A stretch of DNA of 53,499 nucleotides from Aeromonas piscicola (GTDB taxonomy: Bacteria; Pseudomonadota; Gammaproteobacteria; Enterobacterales; Aeromonadaceae). The notes beneath the pieces were generated by a model, which did no database searches, was not told the origin of the DNA, and saw only the letters and a list, made by a program, of their open reading frames with translations. The position numbers and the translations under genes were made by a program. The DNA lies in the NCBI RefSeq assembly GCF_000820005.1, contig NZ_CDBL01000078.1, forward strand, positions 19,062 to 72,560, read 5' to 3'. Positions 1 to 8,790 of this stretch are shown one piece after another. The stretch's first letter is position 1. Each line of letters starts with the position of its first letter.

Positions 1-20
1 CAGGCTCCCATGGGAGCCTG
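1..20. terminator. Perfect inverted repeat, probable terminator stem
   Basis: The first 20 bases are a perfect palindrome (CAGGCTCCCA / TGGGAGCCTG). It lies 35 bases beyond the stop of the exported-protein gene on the minus strand, where a terminator would be expected. Any T-run on that strand would fall outside the window, so this is inferred from symmetry and position only. Confidence 0.5.
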
Positions 21-54
21 AATTATTTGTAGAGGGGGCAAATATGGCGGGGGA

Positions 55-573
55 TCAGTAACGCCACTCGAAGCCGATGGCGTAGTTGGCTGCGCCATAG
101 CCCGGGATCTCGTTGCTGGAGAGCAGCGCCTTGAAGGTGAGCTGCGGGCTGAGGGGAATGCCGAGCCCCATACCGATGGCGACTTCGTCATTGGTGTTGC
201 CAATCATGTCGGCCCGGATCATCCGATATAGCGACATGTCCTGGCTCATGTGCACATAGCTCTGGGAGGCGCGATTGTAGAGCTGACCGAACACTTCCAG
301 CTGAAAACCCGCCTGGGGAGTGATGGCCAGCGGCACGCCGACGAAGTTGTAGAGATCGGAGCGGTTGAAATAGCTGTTGGTGATCTGGGGAGTGAAGTCG
401 GTCTGCTGATAGAGGCGGCTGAAGTTGCTCTCGATCAGCTGATAAGTCTGCTGCGGCAATTGCAGCAAATAGTCGGGGACATCAAAACGCACGCCCGCCA
501 TGCCGGCCGAAGGCAGCAGGGAGCAGACGAGCAAACCGAAACCGGATAATCCTGAACGCATCAGATGAGGCAT
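55..573 (-). CDS. Small exported protein of unknown function
   Basis: I do not recognise this family. The product (172 residues from the ATG at 573) has a hydrophobic stretch near its N-terminus ending in a plausible signal-peptidase site (SLLPSAGMA-G). The rest alternates polar and hydrophobic residues and ends in an aromatic residue (EWRY), as short outer-membrane or periplasmic beta proteins often do. Phrases such as GVPLAITPQAGFQLEVFGQLY and a glycine-rich stretch before LSPQLTFKALL suggest beta strands. A second ATG at 561 would still keep a signal peptide; the frame extends upstream only through a TTG at 621 with no ribosome site. It stands alone, convergent with nothing visible, downstream of sbcB on the same strand. 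Confidence 0.6.
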   Translation of the reverse strand: MPHLMRSGLSGFGLLVCSLLPSAGMAGVRFDVPDYLLQLPQQTYQLIESNFSRLYQQTDFTPQITNSYFNRSDLYNFVGVPLAITPQAGFQLEVFGQLYNRASQSYVHMSQDMSLYRMIRADMIGNTNDEVAIGMGLGIPLSPQLTFKALLSSNEIPGYGAANYAIGFEWRY

Positions 574-713
574 CCCCAAGGGTCGATAGCCAAAGGCCGT
601 TAATGCAATGTTAGCGCACAAATAATTGAAACTTCAGGAGTCTTTGCTCCCCTTCCCATTATGTCTTGGGCGAGGGGAGCATACCGACATTTAACTGTGA
701 AACCGATCACATC

Positions 714-2141
714 TCACAGATCTTCGAGGTAGTGATAGAGGCTCTTGAGAATCGCAAAGTTCCGTTCGTTACCCTGATTCTGCTCGGCCAGCGCCTCGAG
801 GCGAGGGGCGTAGTCCGGCAGGCGGCGGCTGAAGTAGTCGCTGCAGTGCAGGCGCCAGCGCTTCTGCTCCGCCTCGCTCAGGGTGTGGGGCCAGTTGCGG
901 GCGCGGTAGCGGAACAGCATCTGGGGCAAACGCGCGTCCGTGAAGGCAAATTCCCGCTCCCCCAGCAGTTCGGTCGGGGTGGCACGCACCAGATCCATGG
1001 TGGCCTTGTCGCCGTGACTGAAGAAGCCGGCGTAGAGCTGGGTATCCGGATCCGAGTCGTTGTTGCCCGCGAACTCCTGATTGAACACCTCCACCAGTTT
1101 TTCCCGCACCTCGGGGTGAGCCCGCAGCAGGTTCAGGCTCTTGCGGCACTGCTCCCGATCGATGCCAAGCTCATCGGCACGTTCCGGTGTCAGGGTAGCG
1201 GCTGGCGCGAGCACGGGGCACTTGTTGATGTGTAGCAGCTTGACCGGAATGGCCGCCAGATCCCCCAACTCGTCCTTGCGGGTATAGAGTCGCTCGCGGA
1301 TCTCGTCGCTGGAGAGCTCGATGAGCGGGGTCGGATCACGGGTCAAATCCACCATGATCACCGCATTCTGGTTGGTCGGGTGCCAGGCGAGTGGCGATAC
1401 CCAGCTCACGCACCCCTGCCAGGGGGAGAACATGCCGGAGACATGGGTCAGCGGCTTCATGGTCACCACGTCGATCAGTGCCTTGACCTTGTTCTTGTTG
1501 CGAAGGTCAAACAGATAACCAAATAGCTTGGGCTGGGCCTTTTTCACCAGCTTGGCCATCTCTATGGTGGCCAGCACATCGGAGAGCGCATCGTGGGCAT
1601 TGGCGTGGGCCACGCCGTTGGCCACAGTCAGCTTCTCCAGCCTGAAACTTGGCTTGCCCTCCTCATCAAAGGCCCATTCGATCCCCTCCGGGCGCAGGGC
1701 ATAGCAGGCCCGCAGCATGTCGAGTATGTCCCAGCGGGAGTTGCCGTTTTGCCTGGCGTAGGCGTAAGGGTCATAGAAGTTGCGATAGAGGGTGTAGCGG
1801 GTCACTTCGTCATCGAAACGGATACTGTTGTAGCCCAGCACGCAGGTATTCGGTGTAGCGAACTGCTCGTGGATCTGGCGGATGAAATCCGCCTCGCACA
1901 GTCCGTCTTTCATCGCCTTTTGCGGCGTGATGCCGGTGATGAGGCAGGCCTCCGGCTCCGGCAGGTAGTCCGCCGGCGGCTTGCAATAGATCACCAGCGG
2001 CTCGCCGATGATGTTGAAGTCGGCGTCGGTGCGAATACCCGCAAACTGCGACGGCCTGTCCTTCGCCGGACTGATCCCGAAGGTCTCGTAATCGTGGAAG
2101 TAGAAAGTGGGCTCAATGCCGGATTGTGCTGTTTTGCTCAT
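714..2141 (-). CDS. sbcB: Exodeoxyribonuclease I
   Basis: This is exonuclease I, the 3'-5' single-strand DNA exonuclease used in mismatch repair and recombination. The N-terminus has the DEDD exonuclease motif in the form FYFHDYETFG, followed by PSQFAGIRTD and later LGYNSIRFDDEVTRYTLYRNF, which are hallmarks of SbcB. The ATG at 2141 gives 475 residues, the same length as the E. coli enzyme; the frame extends to 2213 but the extra residues do not fit the family. The C-terminal part (RYRARNWPHTL, then a helical tail) matches the SH3-like and helical domains of the family. It is transcribed alone, away from the phosphatase gene upstream by about 140 bases. Confidence 0.96.
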   Translation of the reverse strand: MSKTAQSGIEPTFYFHDYETFGISPAKDRPSQFAGIRTDADFNIIGEPLVIYCKPPADYLPEPEACLITGITPQKAMKDGLCEADFIRQIHEQFATPNTCVLGYNSIRFDDEVTRYTLYRNFYDPYAYARQNGNSRWDILDMLRACYALRPEGIEWAFDEEGKPSFRLEKLTVANGVAHANAHDALSDVLATIEMAKLVKKAQPKLFGYLFDLRNKNKVKALIDVVTMKPLTHVSGMFSPWQGCVSWVSPLAWHPTNQNAVIMVDLTRDPTPLIELSSDEIRERLYTRKDELGDLAAIPVKLLHINKCPVLAPAATLTPERADELGIDREQCRKSLNLLRAHPEVREKLVEVFNQEFAGNNDSDPDTQLYAGFFSHGDKATMDLVRATPTELLGEREFAFTDARLPQMLFRYRARNWPHTLSEAEQKRWRLHCSDYFSRRLPDYAPRLEALAEQNQGNERNFAILKSLYHYLEDL

Positions 2142-2214
2142 ATGTTCCGAGATAGGGTGTCCGGGATGGCGACGGCGCCAAAGCACCTGGGTGAGCGGTG
2201 CCCTGCACCACAAT

Positions 2215-2243
2215 TGCCTGCATGGTAAACCATAGCGCAGGCA
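2215..2243 (-). repeat. Stem-loop between phosphatase gene and sbcB
   Basis: TGCCTGC and GCAGGCA form a 7-bp outer stem, extended by ATGGT/ACCAT after a 3-base bulge. It lies 42 bases beyond the phosphatase stop on the minus strand. There is no T-run, so it may be a rho-dependent or mRNA-stabilising hairpin rather than an intrinsic terminator. Confidence 0.35.
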
Positions 2244-2284
2244 GAACGAAGGGCAGCTCGTCTGGCTGCTGGTTTAATGAACGC

Positions 2285-3070
2285 TCAAGAGCGTCGGCTC
2301 AAGGGGTCAGCATGATCGCGGATTGCATGGTGAAACATCGCACGCTCAGGTGGCTCATCGGGATGCCCCAGGGCGAGCGGCATCAGGGTATGCAGATCCA
2401 GCAGGGTGAAGTAACCGCCTTCATCGGGATACCAGCCGCCGGTGTCTATGTAGTACACATTGCCAAGGCGCGTCGGGCGGCCCACCGGGGTGTGGCCCAC
2501 CACCAAGGCAACGAGATCCTCGACCCCGCTTTCGTCCAGCTGCTCGATGCGGCGCCTTGACCAGAGGCAGACGTTCTTGATGGCCCGAAGCTTCCCGCCG
2601 CTCACCCTCGCATCCAGTGTGTCCAGCAGGTCCTGCCAGGAGGAGAAGGGGCAATCGGCGTGGAGCAGCCCGACCGGGCCGGCCGGGGTGGCCACCTCGA
2701 TGGCAAGGGGCAGGGGGCGGTAGTGGTCGGCGAACGCCGCCTGCTCGCCTGGGGCCAGCTGCTGAAACCAGCCGCCGCCGTTCTGGATCCAGTTCTCCCG
2801 ATCGCAGCTCTCGTAACGGCAGACGTAGTCGTCGTGATTGCCACAGACAGGGTGAAACCAGGGCTTGGCCAGCCACTCGAGCACGGCTGTGCAGTCGGGG
2901 CCGCGATCCGCCAGATCCCCCACTGAGAAGAGGCGATCCCGAGCAGGATCGAATCCCGCCTGGTTCAGGGTCTGTTCCAGCCGTGAAAAGTAGCCGTGGA
3001 TATCGCCGACGGCGAGATCCCGCCCCAGAGGATTGCGGGAGAAGCGTCTGATCAGCGGGGACGGGTTCAT
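2285..3070 (-). CDS. Calcineurin-like serine/threonine phosphatase
   Basis: The protein (261 residues) carries the three metal-binding blocks of the PPP/calcineurin-like phosphatases in order: GDIHG near residue 22, GDLADRG near 52, and CGNHDD near 76. A later GHTPVGRP and a DTGGWY segment supply the C-terminal histidine and the usual IDTG block. This arrangement matches bacterial PrpA/PphA-type protein phosphatases and the related Ap4A hydrolases; the shorter C-terminus and the DTGGW form fit the PrpA group better. The ATG at 3070 has a strong AAGGAGG ribosome site seven bases upstream. The substrate cannot be told from sequence. Soluble, no signal peptide. Confidence 0.85.
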   Translation of the reverse strand: MNPSPLIRRFSRNPLGRDLAVGDIHGYFSRLEQTLNQAGFDPARDRLFSVGDLADRGPDCTAVLEWLAKPWFHPVCGNHDDYVCRYESCDRENWIQNGGGWFQQLAPGEQAAFADHYRPLPLAIEVATPAGPVGLLHADCPFSSWQDLLDTLDARVSGGKLRAIKNVCLWSRRRIEQLDESGVEDLVALVVGHTPVGRPTRLGNVYYIDTGGWYPDEGGYFTLLDLHTLMPLALGHPDEPPERAMFHHAIRDHADPLSRRS

Positions 3071-3270
3071 GGCTTGCCTCCTTGTCTGGTGTGACCGGCT
3101 CGCGGCGCCACCGGATGACCGATGGGGGATCAGGGTCCCGTGGATAGGTACAGCATGGCATGCTCTGCCTCGTCATAGTAGAGGCAGGTGGGGGAGGCTC
3201 TCCTCCGTCGAGGTGGCAGGCGGCCCGCATAAAGGAAGGCGATTTGCCGCGTTGCCGGCAGATCCCGAGT

Positions 3271-3300
3271 AAAAGAATGCCAGTCGGAGCTGACTGGCAT
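3271..3300 (-). terminator. Intrinsic terminator after the binding-protein gene
   Basis: ATGCCAGTC at 3277-3285 pairs with GACTGGCAT at 3292-3300. Read on the minus strand the hairpin is followed by TCTTTTA, 36 bases after the stop of the amino-acid binding protein. Confidence 0.8.
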
Positions 3301-3335
3301 GCAAGGTATGGCTTGACGGATTCTCGTCGTCGGGA

Positions 3336-4106
3336 TCAGAGCAGGTCTTCGAGCTGGTACTTCTTGAGCAAGGTGTCGAAGGTGCCATCGGCCTTGACGC
3401 TCTCGATGGCGGCATCGAACCGGCTCTTGAGCTTGTTATCGTTTTTGCGCAGGGCCACCGCCACCCCTTCTCCCAGGATCTTGTCCTGGGTGCCGTTGTA
3501 CTGGGGACCGACGAAGGCGAACTGCTTGCCCATCTCCTTGTCGAGGAAGCCGACCTTCAACTGCACCATGTTGCCGAAGGTGTAGTCGGCGCGGCCAGAC
3601 TGCAGATCCAGCATGGGGGACTGGGCGTTGACGTAGCGCTTGATCTTGGCCACGTCACCGTAGCGGGCGGTGATGAAGTTGTCCTGGGGCGTGCCCTCCT
3701 GCACCGCTATCACCTTGCCCTTGAAGTGCTCAGGGGTGTCGGCAAAGTCGGCTGCCTTGTCGCTGCGTCCCACGAAGCGGTTCTGCATCATGTAGTAGAC
3801 CTGGCTGAAGGCGACCTTCTGGCGCCGCTCGTCCGTGATGTTCATGGAGGACATGATGGCGTCGTACTTGCGCACCTGCAGGCCGGGGAGCAGGGCATCC
3901 CAGGGCTGGTTGATCACCTCGCACTCCGTCTTCATGGCCTCGCACAGGGCATAGGCCAGATCCACTTCGAAGCCGCCGAGCTTGCCGCTGCTGTCGACCA
4001 TCTCGAAGGGGGGATAGGTGGCGTCGGTGGCGATCACCAGGGGTTTGGCGGCGGCCTGGCCTGCGGTGGCCAGGGCCACCAGCATCATTGCGGTGTTGAG
4101 TTTCAT
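3336..4106 (-). CDS. Basic amino-acid (arginine/lysine) ABC transporter binding protein
   Basis: The 256-residue product is a periplasmic binding protein of the HisJ/ArgT/ArtI family. It begins with a signal peptide (hydrophobic core LVALATAG, cleavage after AAA), then IATDATYPPFE, the start of the mature fold, and GFEVDLAYALCEAM and YDAIMSSMNIT, which include residues that bind the amino-acid carboxylate and amino groups. No permease or ATPase is adjacent, so it is an orphan binding protein that may share a transporter encoded elsewhere. It starts 63 bases after the Nit amidase and may be co-transcribed with the aminotransferase-amidase pair. A strong terminator follows. Substrate assignment to arginine, lysine or ornithine is by family resemblance. 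Confidence 0.88.
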   Translation of the reverse strand: MKLNTAMMLVALATAGQAAAKPLVIATDATYPPFEMVDSSGKLGGFEVDLAYALCEAMKTECEVINQPWDALLPGLQVRKYDAIMSSMNITDERRQKVAFSQVYYMMQNRFVGRSDKAADFADTPEHFKGKVIAVQEGTPQDNFITARYGDVAKIKRYVNAQSPMLDLQSGRADYTFGNMVQLKVGFLDKEMGKQFAFVGPQYNGTQDKILGEGVAVALRKNDNKLKSRFDAAIESVKADGTFDTLLKKYQLEDLL

Positions 4107-4169
4107 GGTCAGTCCCTTGCGGTTGTTGCGTTTGTGGCGTCATGCCGATGGTCGTGAAGGATGCCTGCC

Positions 4170-4985
4170 TCAAGGGCCGACGGCTATCTTGCGATGGGTG
4201 AGTGCCGGCAGCTGGCTGCGTACCTTGCGCTGGGCCGCCAGATCCAGGGTGGCGATGGCCATGCCCTGACCCTCCTCTACCTGGGCCAGCACTTGGCCCC
4301 AGGGATCGATGATCATGCTGTGGCCGAAGGTACGGCGCCCGCCGGGGTGCTCTCCCCCCTGGGCCGATGCCAGCACGAAGGCGAGGTTTTCCACTGCCCG
4401 GGCCCGCAGCAGCAGCTCCCAGTGCGCGAGCCCCGTGGTGTGGGTGAACGCCGCGGGCAGGGCGATGAAATCGGGGGAAGGGCTCAGGCGAAACAGCTCG
4501 GGGAAGCGCAGGTCGTAGCAGATCCCGACGCGCAGCACCCCCCAGGGCAGGGGATGGCTCACCACCTCCCGGCCCGGGCTCATGGTCGCGGCCTCGTCAT
4601 ACTGCTCTTGCCCGGTGCAAAAACCAAACAGGTGCAGCTTGTCGTAGCGGCTGGCCAGCGCCCCCTTGGGATCGATGAGCAGGCTGCTGTTGTGCATCTT
4701 GCCGGGCTCATCACTTTCAAGGGGCAGGGTGCCTGCCAGGATCCAGAGGTGAAGCTCCCGTGCCAGCCCTTGCGCCCAGGCCAGCAGAGGGTGATCTCTC
4801 ACGGGGGCGGCCAGGGCCACCCGTGCCCGCTCGTCGGCAGGCATCAGGTAGAAGTATTCGGGCAGCAGGGCAAACTCGGCCCCCTCGGCCGCGGCCTGAC
4901 GCAGCAGGGCCTCGGCCTGGGTCAGGTTGTGGTCAAGGTCATCCCCGGACACCATCTGCAGGACGGCAACGCGCACTGAATCCAT
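4170..4985 (-). CDS. Nit1-type carbon-nitrogen hydrolase (deaminated glutathione amidase/omega-amidase family)
   Basis: A nitrilase-superfamily amidase of 271 residues. The catalytic triad is visible: Glu in LLPEYF, Lys in DKLHLFG, and Cys in GICYDLRFPEL. The segment AQGGEHPGGRRTFGHSMIIDPWG is typical of the Nit1 branch, which removes the amide from deaminated glutathione, a metabolite-repair reaction; the Nit2 branch acts on alpha-ketoglutaramate and ketosuccinamate. It begins at the ATG at 4985 with AGGAGG overlapping the stop of the aminotransferase gene, so the two are translated together. An aminotransferase making alpha-keto amides next to an amidase that destroys them fits the family biology. 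The precise substrate remains open. Confidence 0.85.
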   Translation of the reverse strand: MDSVRVAVLQMVSGDDLDHNLTQAEALLRQAAAEGAEFALLPEYFYLMPADERARVALAAPVRDHPLLAWAQGLARELHLWILAGTLPLESDEPGKMHNSSLLIDPKGALASRYDKLHLFGFCTGQEQYDEAATMSPGREVVSHPLPWGVLRVGICYDLRFPELFRLSPSPDFIALPAAFTHTTGLAHWELLLRARAVENLAFVLASAQGGEHPGGRRTFGHSMIIDPWGQVLAQVEEGQGMAIATLDLAAQRKVRSQLPALTHRKIAVGP

Positions 4986-4993
4986 GGTGCCTC

Positions 4994-6145
4994 CTAGACG
5001 CCGCACAGGCGCTCGGCGCCCGCCAGCAGGGTATCGTCATCCTTGGAGAAGGAGAGGCGGATGACCCGCTGATCCGTGCCGTCGTGATAGAAGGCGGAGA
5101 CGGGTATGGTGGCGACCCCGTGGTCGCGGATCAGGCGCTGCACGAAGAGGCTGTCCGGCTCGTCGCTGATCCGCTCGTAGCTCGCCAGCATGAAGAAGCT
5201 GCCCGCCGAGGGGAGCAGAGTAAAGCGCGAGTCCGCCAGGGCCGAGACCAGCAAGTCGCGCTTGCGCTGGTAGAAGGCCGCCAGCCCCTGGTAGTGGGCC
5301 GGTTGCTGCAACAGGTGGGCGAAGCCGTACTGCATGGGGGTGTCGGCGGCGAACATGGCAAACTGGTGCACCTTGCGGATCTCCTCCATCAGGGGGCGGG
5401 GCGCCACGCAGTAACCCACCCGCCAGCCGGTGACGTGGAAGGTCTTGCCGAAGGAGAAGACGGCGACGGAGCGTTCAACCAGCTCCGGATAGCGGATCAC
5501 ACTCTGGTGCAGGGCGCCGTCGAACACCACGTGCTCGTACACCTCGTCCGAGAGGATCAGGATGTCGGTGCCGCGCACCAGGCGGGCCAGGTGCTCCTGA
5601 TCCCCCGCCTGCCAGACGGTGCCGGTGGGGTTGTGGGGGGTGTTGAGCACTATCATGCGGGTGCGGGGGGTGATGCGGGCCGCCACTTCATCCCAGGGGA
5701 TGGCGAAATGGGGCGCCTTGAGGGCGATCACCACGGGGGTGGCCCCCTGCAGCTGGATCATGGGGCGGTAGCTGTCAAATGCCGGCTCGAACATGATCAC
5801 CTCGTCCCCGGGGTGCACCAGGGCGGTGATGGCGCAGAACAGGGCCTCGCTGGCGCTGGCGGTGATGGTGACTTCCTCGCCGGCATCATAGTGGTGGCCA
5901 TAGCTGGCCGCTATCTTGGCCGCCAGTTGCTCGCGCAGGGCGGGCAGCCCGGTCATGGGGGCATACTGGTTCTCCCCGGCCAGCATGGCCTCGTGGGTTA
6001 CCCGGATGAGCTCGGGATCGCAGGGGAAGCTCGGCGCCCCCTGGGAGAGGTTGATGCTGGGATGGCGGGCGGCCAGATCCCCGATCACGCTGAAGATGGT
6101 GGTGCCCACTTGGGGCAGTTTGCTGGCAATGCGGGGGGAAGACAT
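4994..6145 (-). CDS. Methionine-type PLP aminotransferase (YbdL-like)
   Basis: A class I/II fold-type I aminotransferase of 383 residues. The lysine that binds PLP is in SFGKTFHVTGWRVGY, preceded by LILSDEVYEHVVFDG and LNTPHNPTGTVW, all standard for the family. The opening PQVGTTIFSVIGDLAARH and NLSQGAPSF are close to E. coli YbdL, a methionine/aromatic aminotransferase that uses alpha-keto acids. It heads a minus-strand unit with the Nit amidase. A LysR gene is divergently transcribed 113 bases away and may control it. The exact amino-acid preference is an inference from the YbdL likeness. Confidence 0.88.
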   Translation of the reverse strand: MSSPRIASKLPQVGTTIFSVIGDLAARHPSINLSQGAPSFPCDPELIRVTHEAMLAGENQYAPMTGLPALREQLAAKIAASYGHHYDAGEEVTITASASEALFCAITALVHPGDEVIMFEPAFDSYRPMIQLQGATPVVIALKAPHFAIPWDEVAARITPRTRMIVLNTPHNPTGTVWQAGDQEHLARLVRGTDILILSDEVYEHVVFDGALHQSVIRYPELVERSVAVFSFGKTFHVTGWRVGYCVAPRPLMEEIRKVHQFAMFAADTPMQYGFAHLLQQPAHYQGLAAFYQRKRDLLVSALADSRFTLLPSAGSFFMLASYERISDEPDSLFVQRLIRDHGVATIPVSAFYHDGTDQRVIRLSFSKDDDTLLAGAERLCGV

Positions 6146-6258
6146 GACGTCGTCACCTGAGTGTTTGAAAGATGTCCCTTTTTAGTCCTCGCTCTCTTGC
6201 CGGACAACGGATTATTCGGCATGTTATGCATGAGTTTTTCTCAAGCATGGAGGCTTGT

Positions 6259-7149
6259 ATGTTGTCCAGCCAACCCCGCAGCCAGTTGCCCCTGTATGGC
6301 TTGCTGGTTTTCGAGTGTTCTGCCCGCCATCTGAGTTTCACCCTGGCCGCCGACGAGCTGTGCGTGAGCCAGGGGGCTGTGAGCAAGCAGATCGCCCAGC
6401 TGGAGGCGCGCCTCGGCCATCTGCTGTTCGTGCGCGGCACCCGCTGCCTGGCCCTGACCCCGGCCGCCGAGCGGCTGCTGCCCTTCGTCCGTGAGGGGTT
6501 GGCCCGCATAGGGGAGGGGCTCTGCGCCCTGCAAACCCTGCCCCACGAGCAGGCAATCAGCATCAAGGTGCCCTCCTGTGCCAGCCGCTGGCTGCTGCGA
6601 CGGTTGCAGGACTTCGAGGGGGAGGCAGTCGAAGTACGTGGCAGCCACAGCCACGGCATCGATTTTTCCCGCGAGCCCTTCGATCTCGCCATCGTCTATC
6701 AATCCTGTCAGGCCAGATACCTCCACAGCCAGCCGCTGTTTCAAGAGCAGCTGACCCCCGTCTGTGCCCCCGCCTTTGCCGCCAAGCACCGTTTGTTCGA
6801 GCGCACCATTGAGGAGTTGCCCCTGCTGCCCCTGCTTCATGCCAGCGCCGATCGGCGGGATTGGCGCAACTGGTTTGCCGCCTTCATCGCCACCCCCTGG
6901 CAGCCCCAGGGGGGACAGCTGTTCGATACCCTGGACTTGGCGATGAATGCCGCGCTGCAGGGGTTCGGCCTCTCCCTCGGGGATCCCACCATAGTGGCCG
7001 AGGAGCTGGAGAGCGGCGTGCTGGTAGCCCCCTTTGCCCCCGTGCTCAGCACGGATCACGAGTATGCTCTGGTTGCCCGTCCCAACAGCCAGCGCCAGGG
7101 GGTGGCCCGTACCTGTGACTGGTTGCTGGAAAGCCGCGACCATCCCTGA
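6259..7149 (+). CDS. LysR-family regulator (GcvA-like)
   Basis: A LysR-type transcription factor of 296 residues. The N-terminal winged helix-turn-helix is LSFTLAADELCVSQGAVSKQIAQLE, and the co-inducer domain ends with a GcvA-type pattern (LHSQPLFQEQLTPVCAPAFA, GFGLSLGDP). The start at 6259 is chosen because GGAGG lies five bases upstream; an in-frame ATG at 6172 would add residues that do not fit the family. It is divergent from the aminotransferase-amidase genes, so it most likely regulates them. The inducer is unknown. It ends before the terminator that serves the arabinose genes. Confidence 0.9.
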   Translation: MLSSQPRSQLPLYGLLVFECSARHLSFTLAADELCVSQGAVSKQIAQLEARLGHLLFVRGTRCLALTPAAERLLPFVREGLARIGEGLCALQTLPHEQAISIKVPSCASRWLLRRLQDFEGEAVEVRGSHSHGIDFSREPFDLAIVYQSCQARYLHSQPLFQEQLTPVCAPAFAAKHRLFERTIEELPLLPLLHASADRRDWRNWFAAFIATPWQPQGGQLFDTLDLAMNAALQGFGLSLGDPTIVAEELESGVLVAPFAPVLSTDHEYALVARPNSQRQGVARTCDWLLESRDHP

Positions 7150-7209
7150 TCGCCGTCAGTGCCTCCCTTGACGGGGCGAAATCGGCCCGAGCATTGCGCT
7201 GCTTCCTCA

Positions 7210-7235
7210 TAAAAACAGCCCCGCTGGCGGGGCTG
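7210..7235 (-). terminator. Intrinsic terminator of the araBDA operon
   Basis: CAGCCCCGC and GCGGGGCTG at 7216-7235 form a GC-rich hairpin. On the minus strand it is followed by TTTTTA, 36 bases after the araA stop. It may also stop transcription of the LysR gene converging from the other side. Confidence 0.88.
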
Positions 7236-7270
7236 CTGTCATGCTGGTGGCTGCTGGCCGAAGAAGTGGG

Positions 7271-8770
7271 TCAGTTGCAGATCTTGTAGTAGACCTCATT
7301 CCAGCGAAGCGTCTCTTTCAGTTTGGGGATACGGGTGTGCTCGTCAATCACTACGAACTCTATGCCCATGATGTCGGCGAAGGTGCGCAGCTGCGCTATG
7401 TCTACCGACTGGGTGAAGACGGAGTGGTGGGCTGCGCCCGCCAGGATCCAGGCCTCGGCGCTGGTCTGAAGGCTCGGCAGGGGCTTCCACAGGGCGCTCG
7501 CCACCGGCAATTTCGGCATGGCCTCTGGCAAGTCCACCACCTCCAGCTGATTGACCACCAGCCGGAAGCGATTGCCCATGTCGATGAGGCTGGCGTTGAC
7601 CGCCTTGCCGGCTGGTGCAGCGAACAGCAGACGGGCAGGGTCGGCCTTCTTGCCGATCCCCAGATGCTGGGCGTCCAGCACGGGTTTGTCGGCGGCGATG
7701 GAGGGGCACACCTCCAGCATGTGGGATCCCAGTACCAGGTGGTTGCCTGCCTCCAGGTGGTAGGTGTAGTCCTCCATGAAGGAGGTGCCACCCGCAAGGC
7801 CTGTCCCCATCACCTTGATGGTGCGCAGCAGGGCCGCGGTCTTCCAGTCCCCTTCGGCCCCGAAGCCGAAGCCTTGCTGCATCAGGCGCTGGCAGGCCAG
7901 CCCCGGCAGCTGGTGCAGGCCGTAGAGATCCTCGAAGGTGGTGGTGAAGGCGCCAAAACCGCCCTCGGTGAGGAATTTCTTCATCCCCAACTCCTGGCGC
8001 GCCGCCTCGTAGAGGGACGCGCGAAGCGGCCCACCCGCCTGCACCGCCTCGGTCAGGGTATAGCTCTGTTCGTATTCGGCCAGCAGCGCCTTGATATCGC
8101 TGTCAGGCACGGCGTCAATCACTTTGACCAGATCGCCCACCGGGTGGTAGTTCACTTGATAGCCGAACTGGATCTGGGCTTCAATCTTGTCACCTTCGGT
8201 GACGGCCACGTTGCGCATGTTGTCGCCAAAGCGGGCGATCTTCAGGTGGCGGCTGTCATGAATGGCGGCGGCTATGCGCATCCAGTTGCCGATCTTGCTC
8301 CTGGCTTCCTCATCCTGCCAGTGGCCGACTACCACTGTGCGTGGCAGTCGCAGGCGGGCCCCCATGAAACCGAACTCGCGCCCGCCGTGGGCGGTCTGGT
8401 TCAGGTTCATGAAGTCCATGTCGATCTCGCGCCAGGGCAGATCCCGGTTGAACTGGGTGTGAAATTGCAGCAGAGGCTTTTGCAGCTGACTCAGGGCCGG
8501 GATCCACATCTTGGCGGGGGAGAAGGTGTGCATCCACACCATGAGCCCAACACACTGCTCGCTGTGGTTGGCATCGCGAGCGACGCTGCTTATTTCATCG
8601 AGGGTGGTGCCGGTGGGCTTGAGCACTATCTTGATGGGCAGCCCGGCCCCCTCGTTGAGCTGGCTGGTCATGGTATGGGCGTGATCGGCGACCTGCTTCA
8701 ATGTGGTTGCGCCATACAGGTGCTGGCTGCCGACCAGAAACCACACTTCCAGCTGTTTCATAAACTCCAT
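7271..8770 (-). CDS. araA: L-arabinose isomerase
   Basis: Converts L-arabinose to L-ribulose, the first step of arabinose catabolism. The product is 499 residues, against 500 in E. coli. [13 protein letters not shown] at the N-terminus and later [27 protein letters not shown] and [11 protein letters not shown] are family hallmarks, the last carrying active-site Glu and His residues. The ATG at 8770 is preceded by AGAGGA at a good distance; a second ATG at 8761 is possible. It is the last gene of araB-araD-araA, 20 bases after araD. This order differs from E. coli araBAD. Confidence 0.97.
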   Translation of the reverse strand: MEFMKQLEVWFLVGSQHLYGATTLKQVADHAHTMTSQLNEGAGLPIKIVLKPTGTTLDEISSVARDANHSEQCVGLMVWMHTFSPAKMWIPALSQLQKPLLQFHTQFNRDLPWREIDMDFMNLNQTAHGGREFGFMGARLRLPRTVVVGHWQDEEARSKIGNWMRIAAAIHDSRHLKIARFGDNMRNVAVTEGDKIEAQIQFGYQVNYHPVGDLVKVIDAVPDSDIKALLAEYEQSYTLTEAVQAGGPLRASLYEAARQELGMKKFLTEGGFGAFTTTFEDLYGLHQLPGLACQRLMQQGFGFGAEGDWKTAALLRTIKVMGTGLAGGTSFMEDYTYHLEAGNHLVLGSHMLEVCPSIAADKPVLDAQHLGIGKKADPARLLFAAPAGKAVNASLIDMGNRFRLVVNQLEVVDLPEAMPKLPVASALWKPLPSLQTSAEAWILAGAAHHSVFTQSVDIAQLRTFADIMGIEFVVIDEHTRIPKLKETLRWNEVYYKICN

Positions 8771-8790
8771 GATCTTGTCCTCTTGATTGA

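Noticed and set aside
4760..6160. Long plus-strand open frame opposite the aminotransferase and amidase genes
   Set aside because: Its translation is low in complexity with no recognisable domain and it runs antisense to two clear genes; GC-rich DNA creates such frames.
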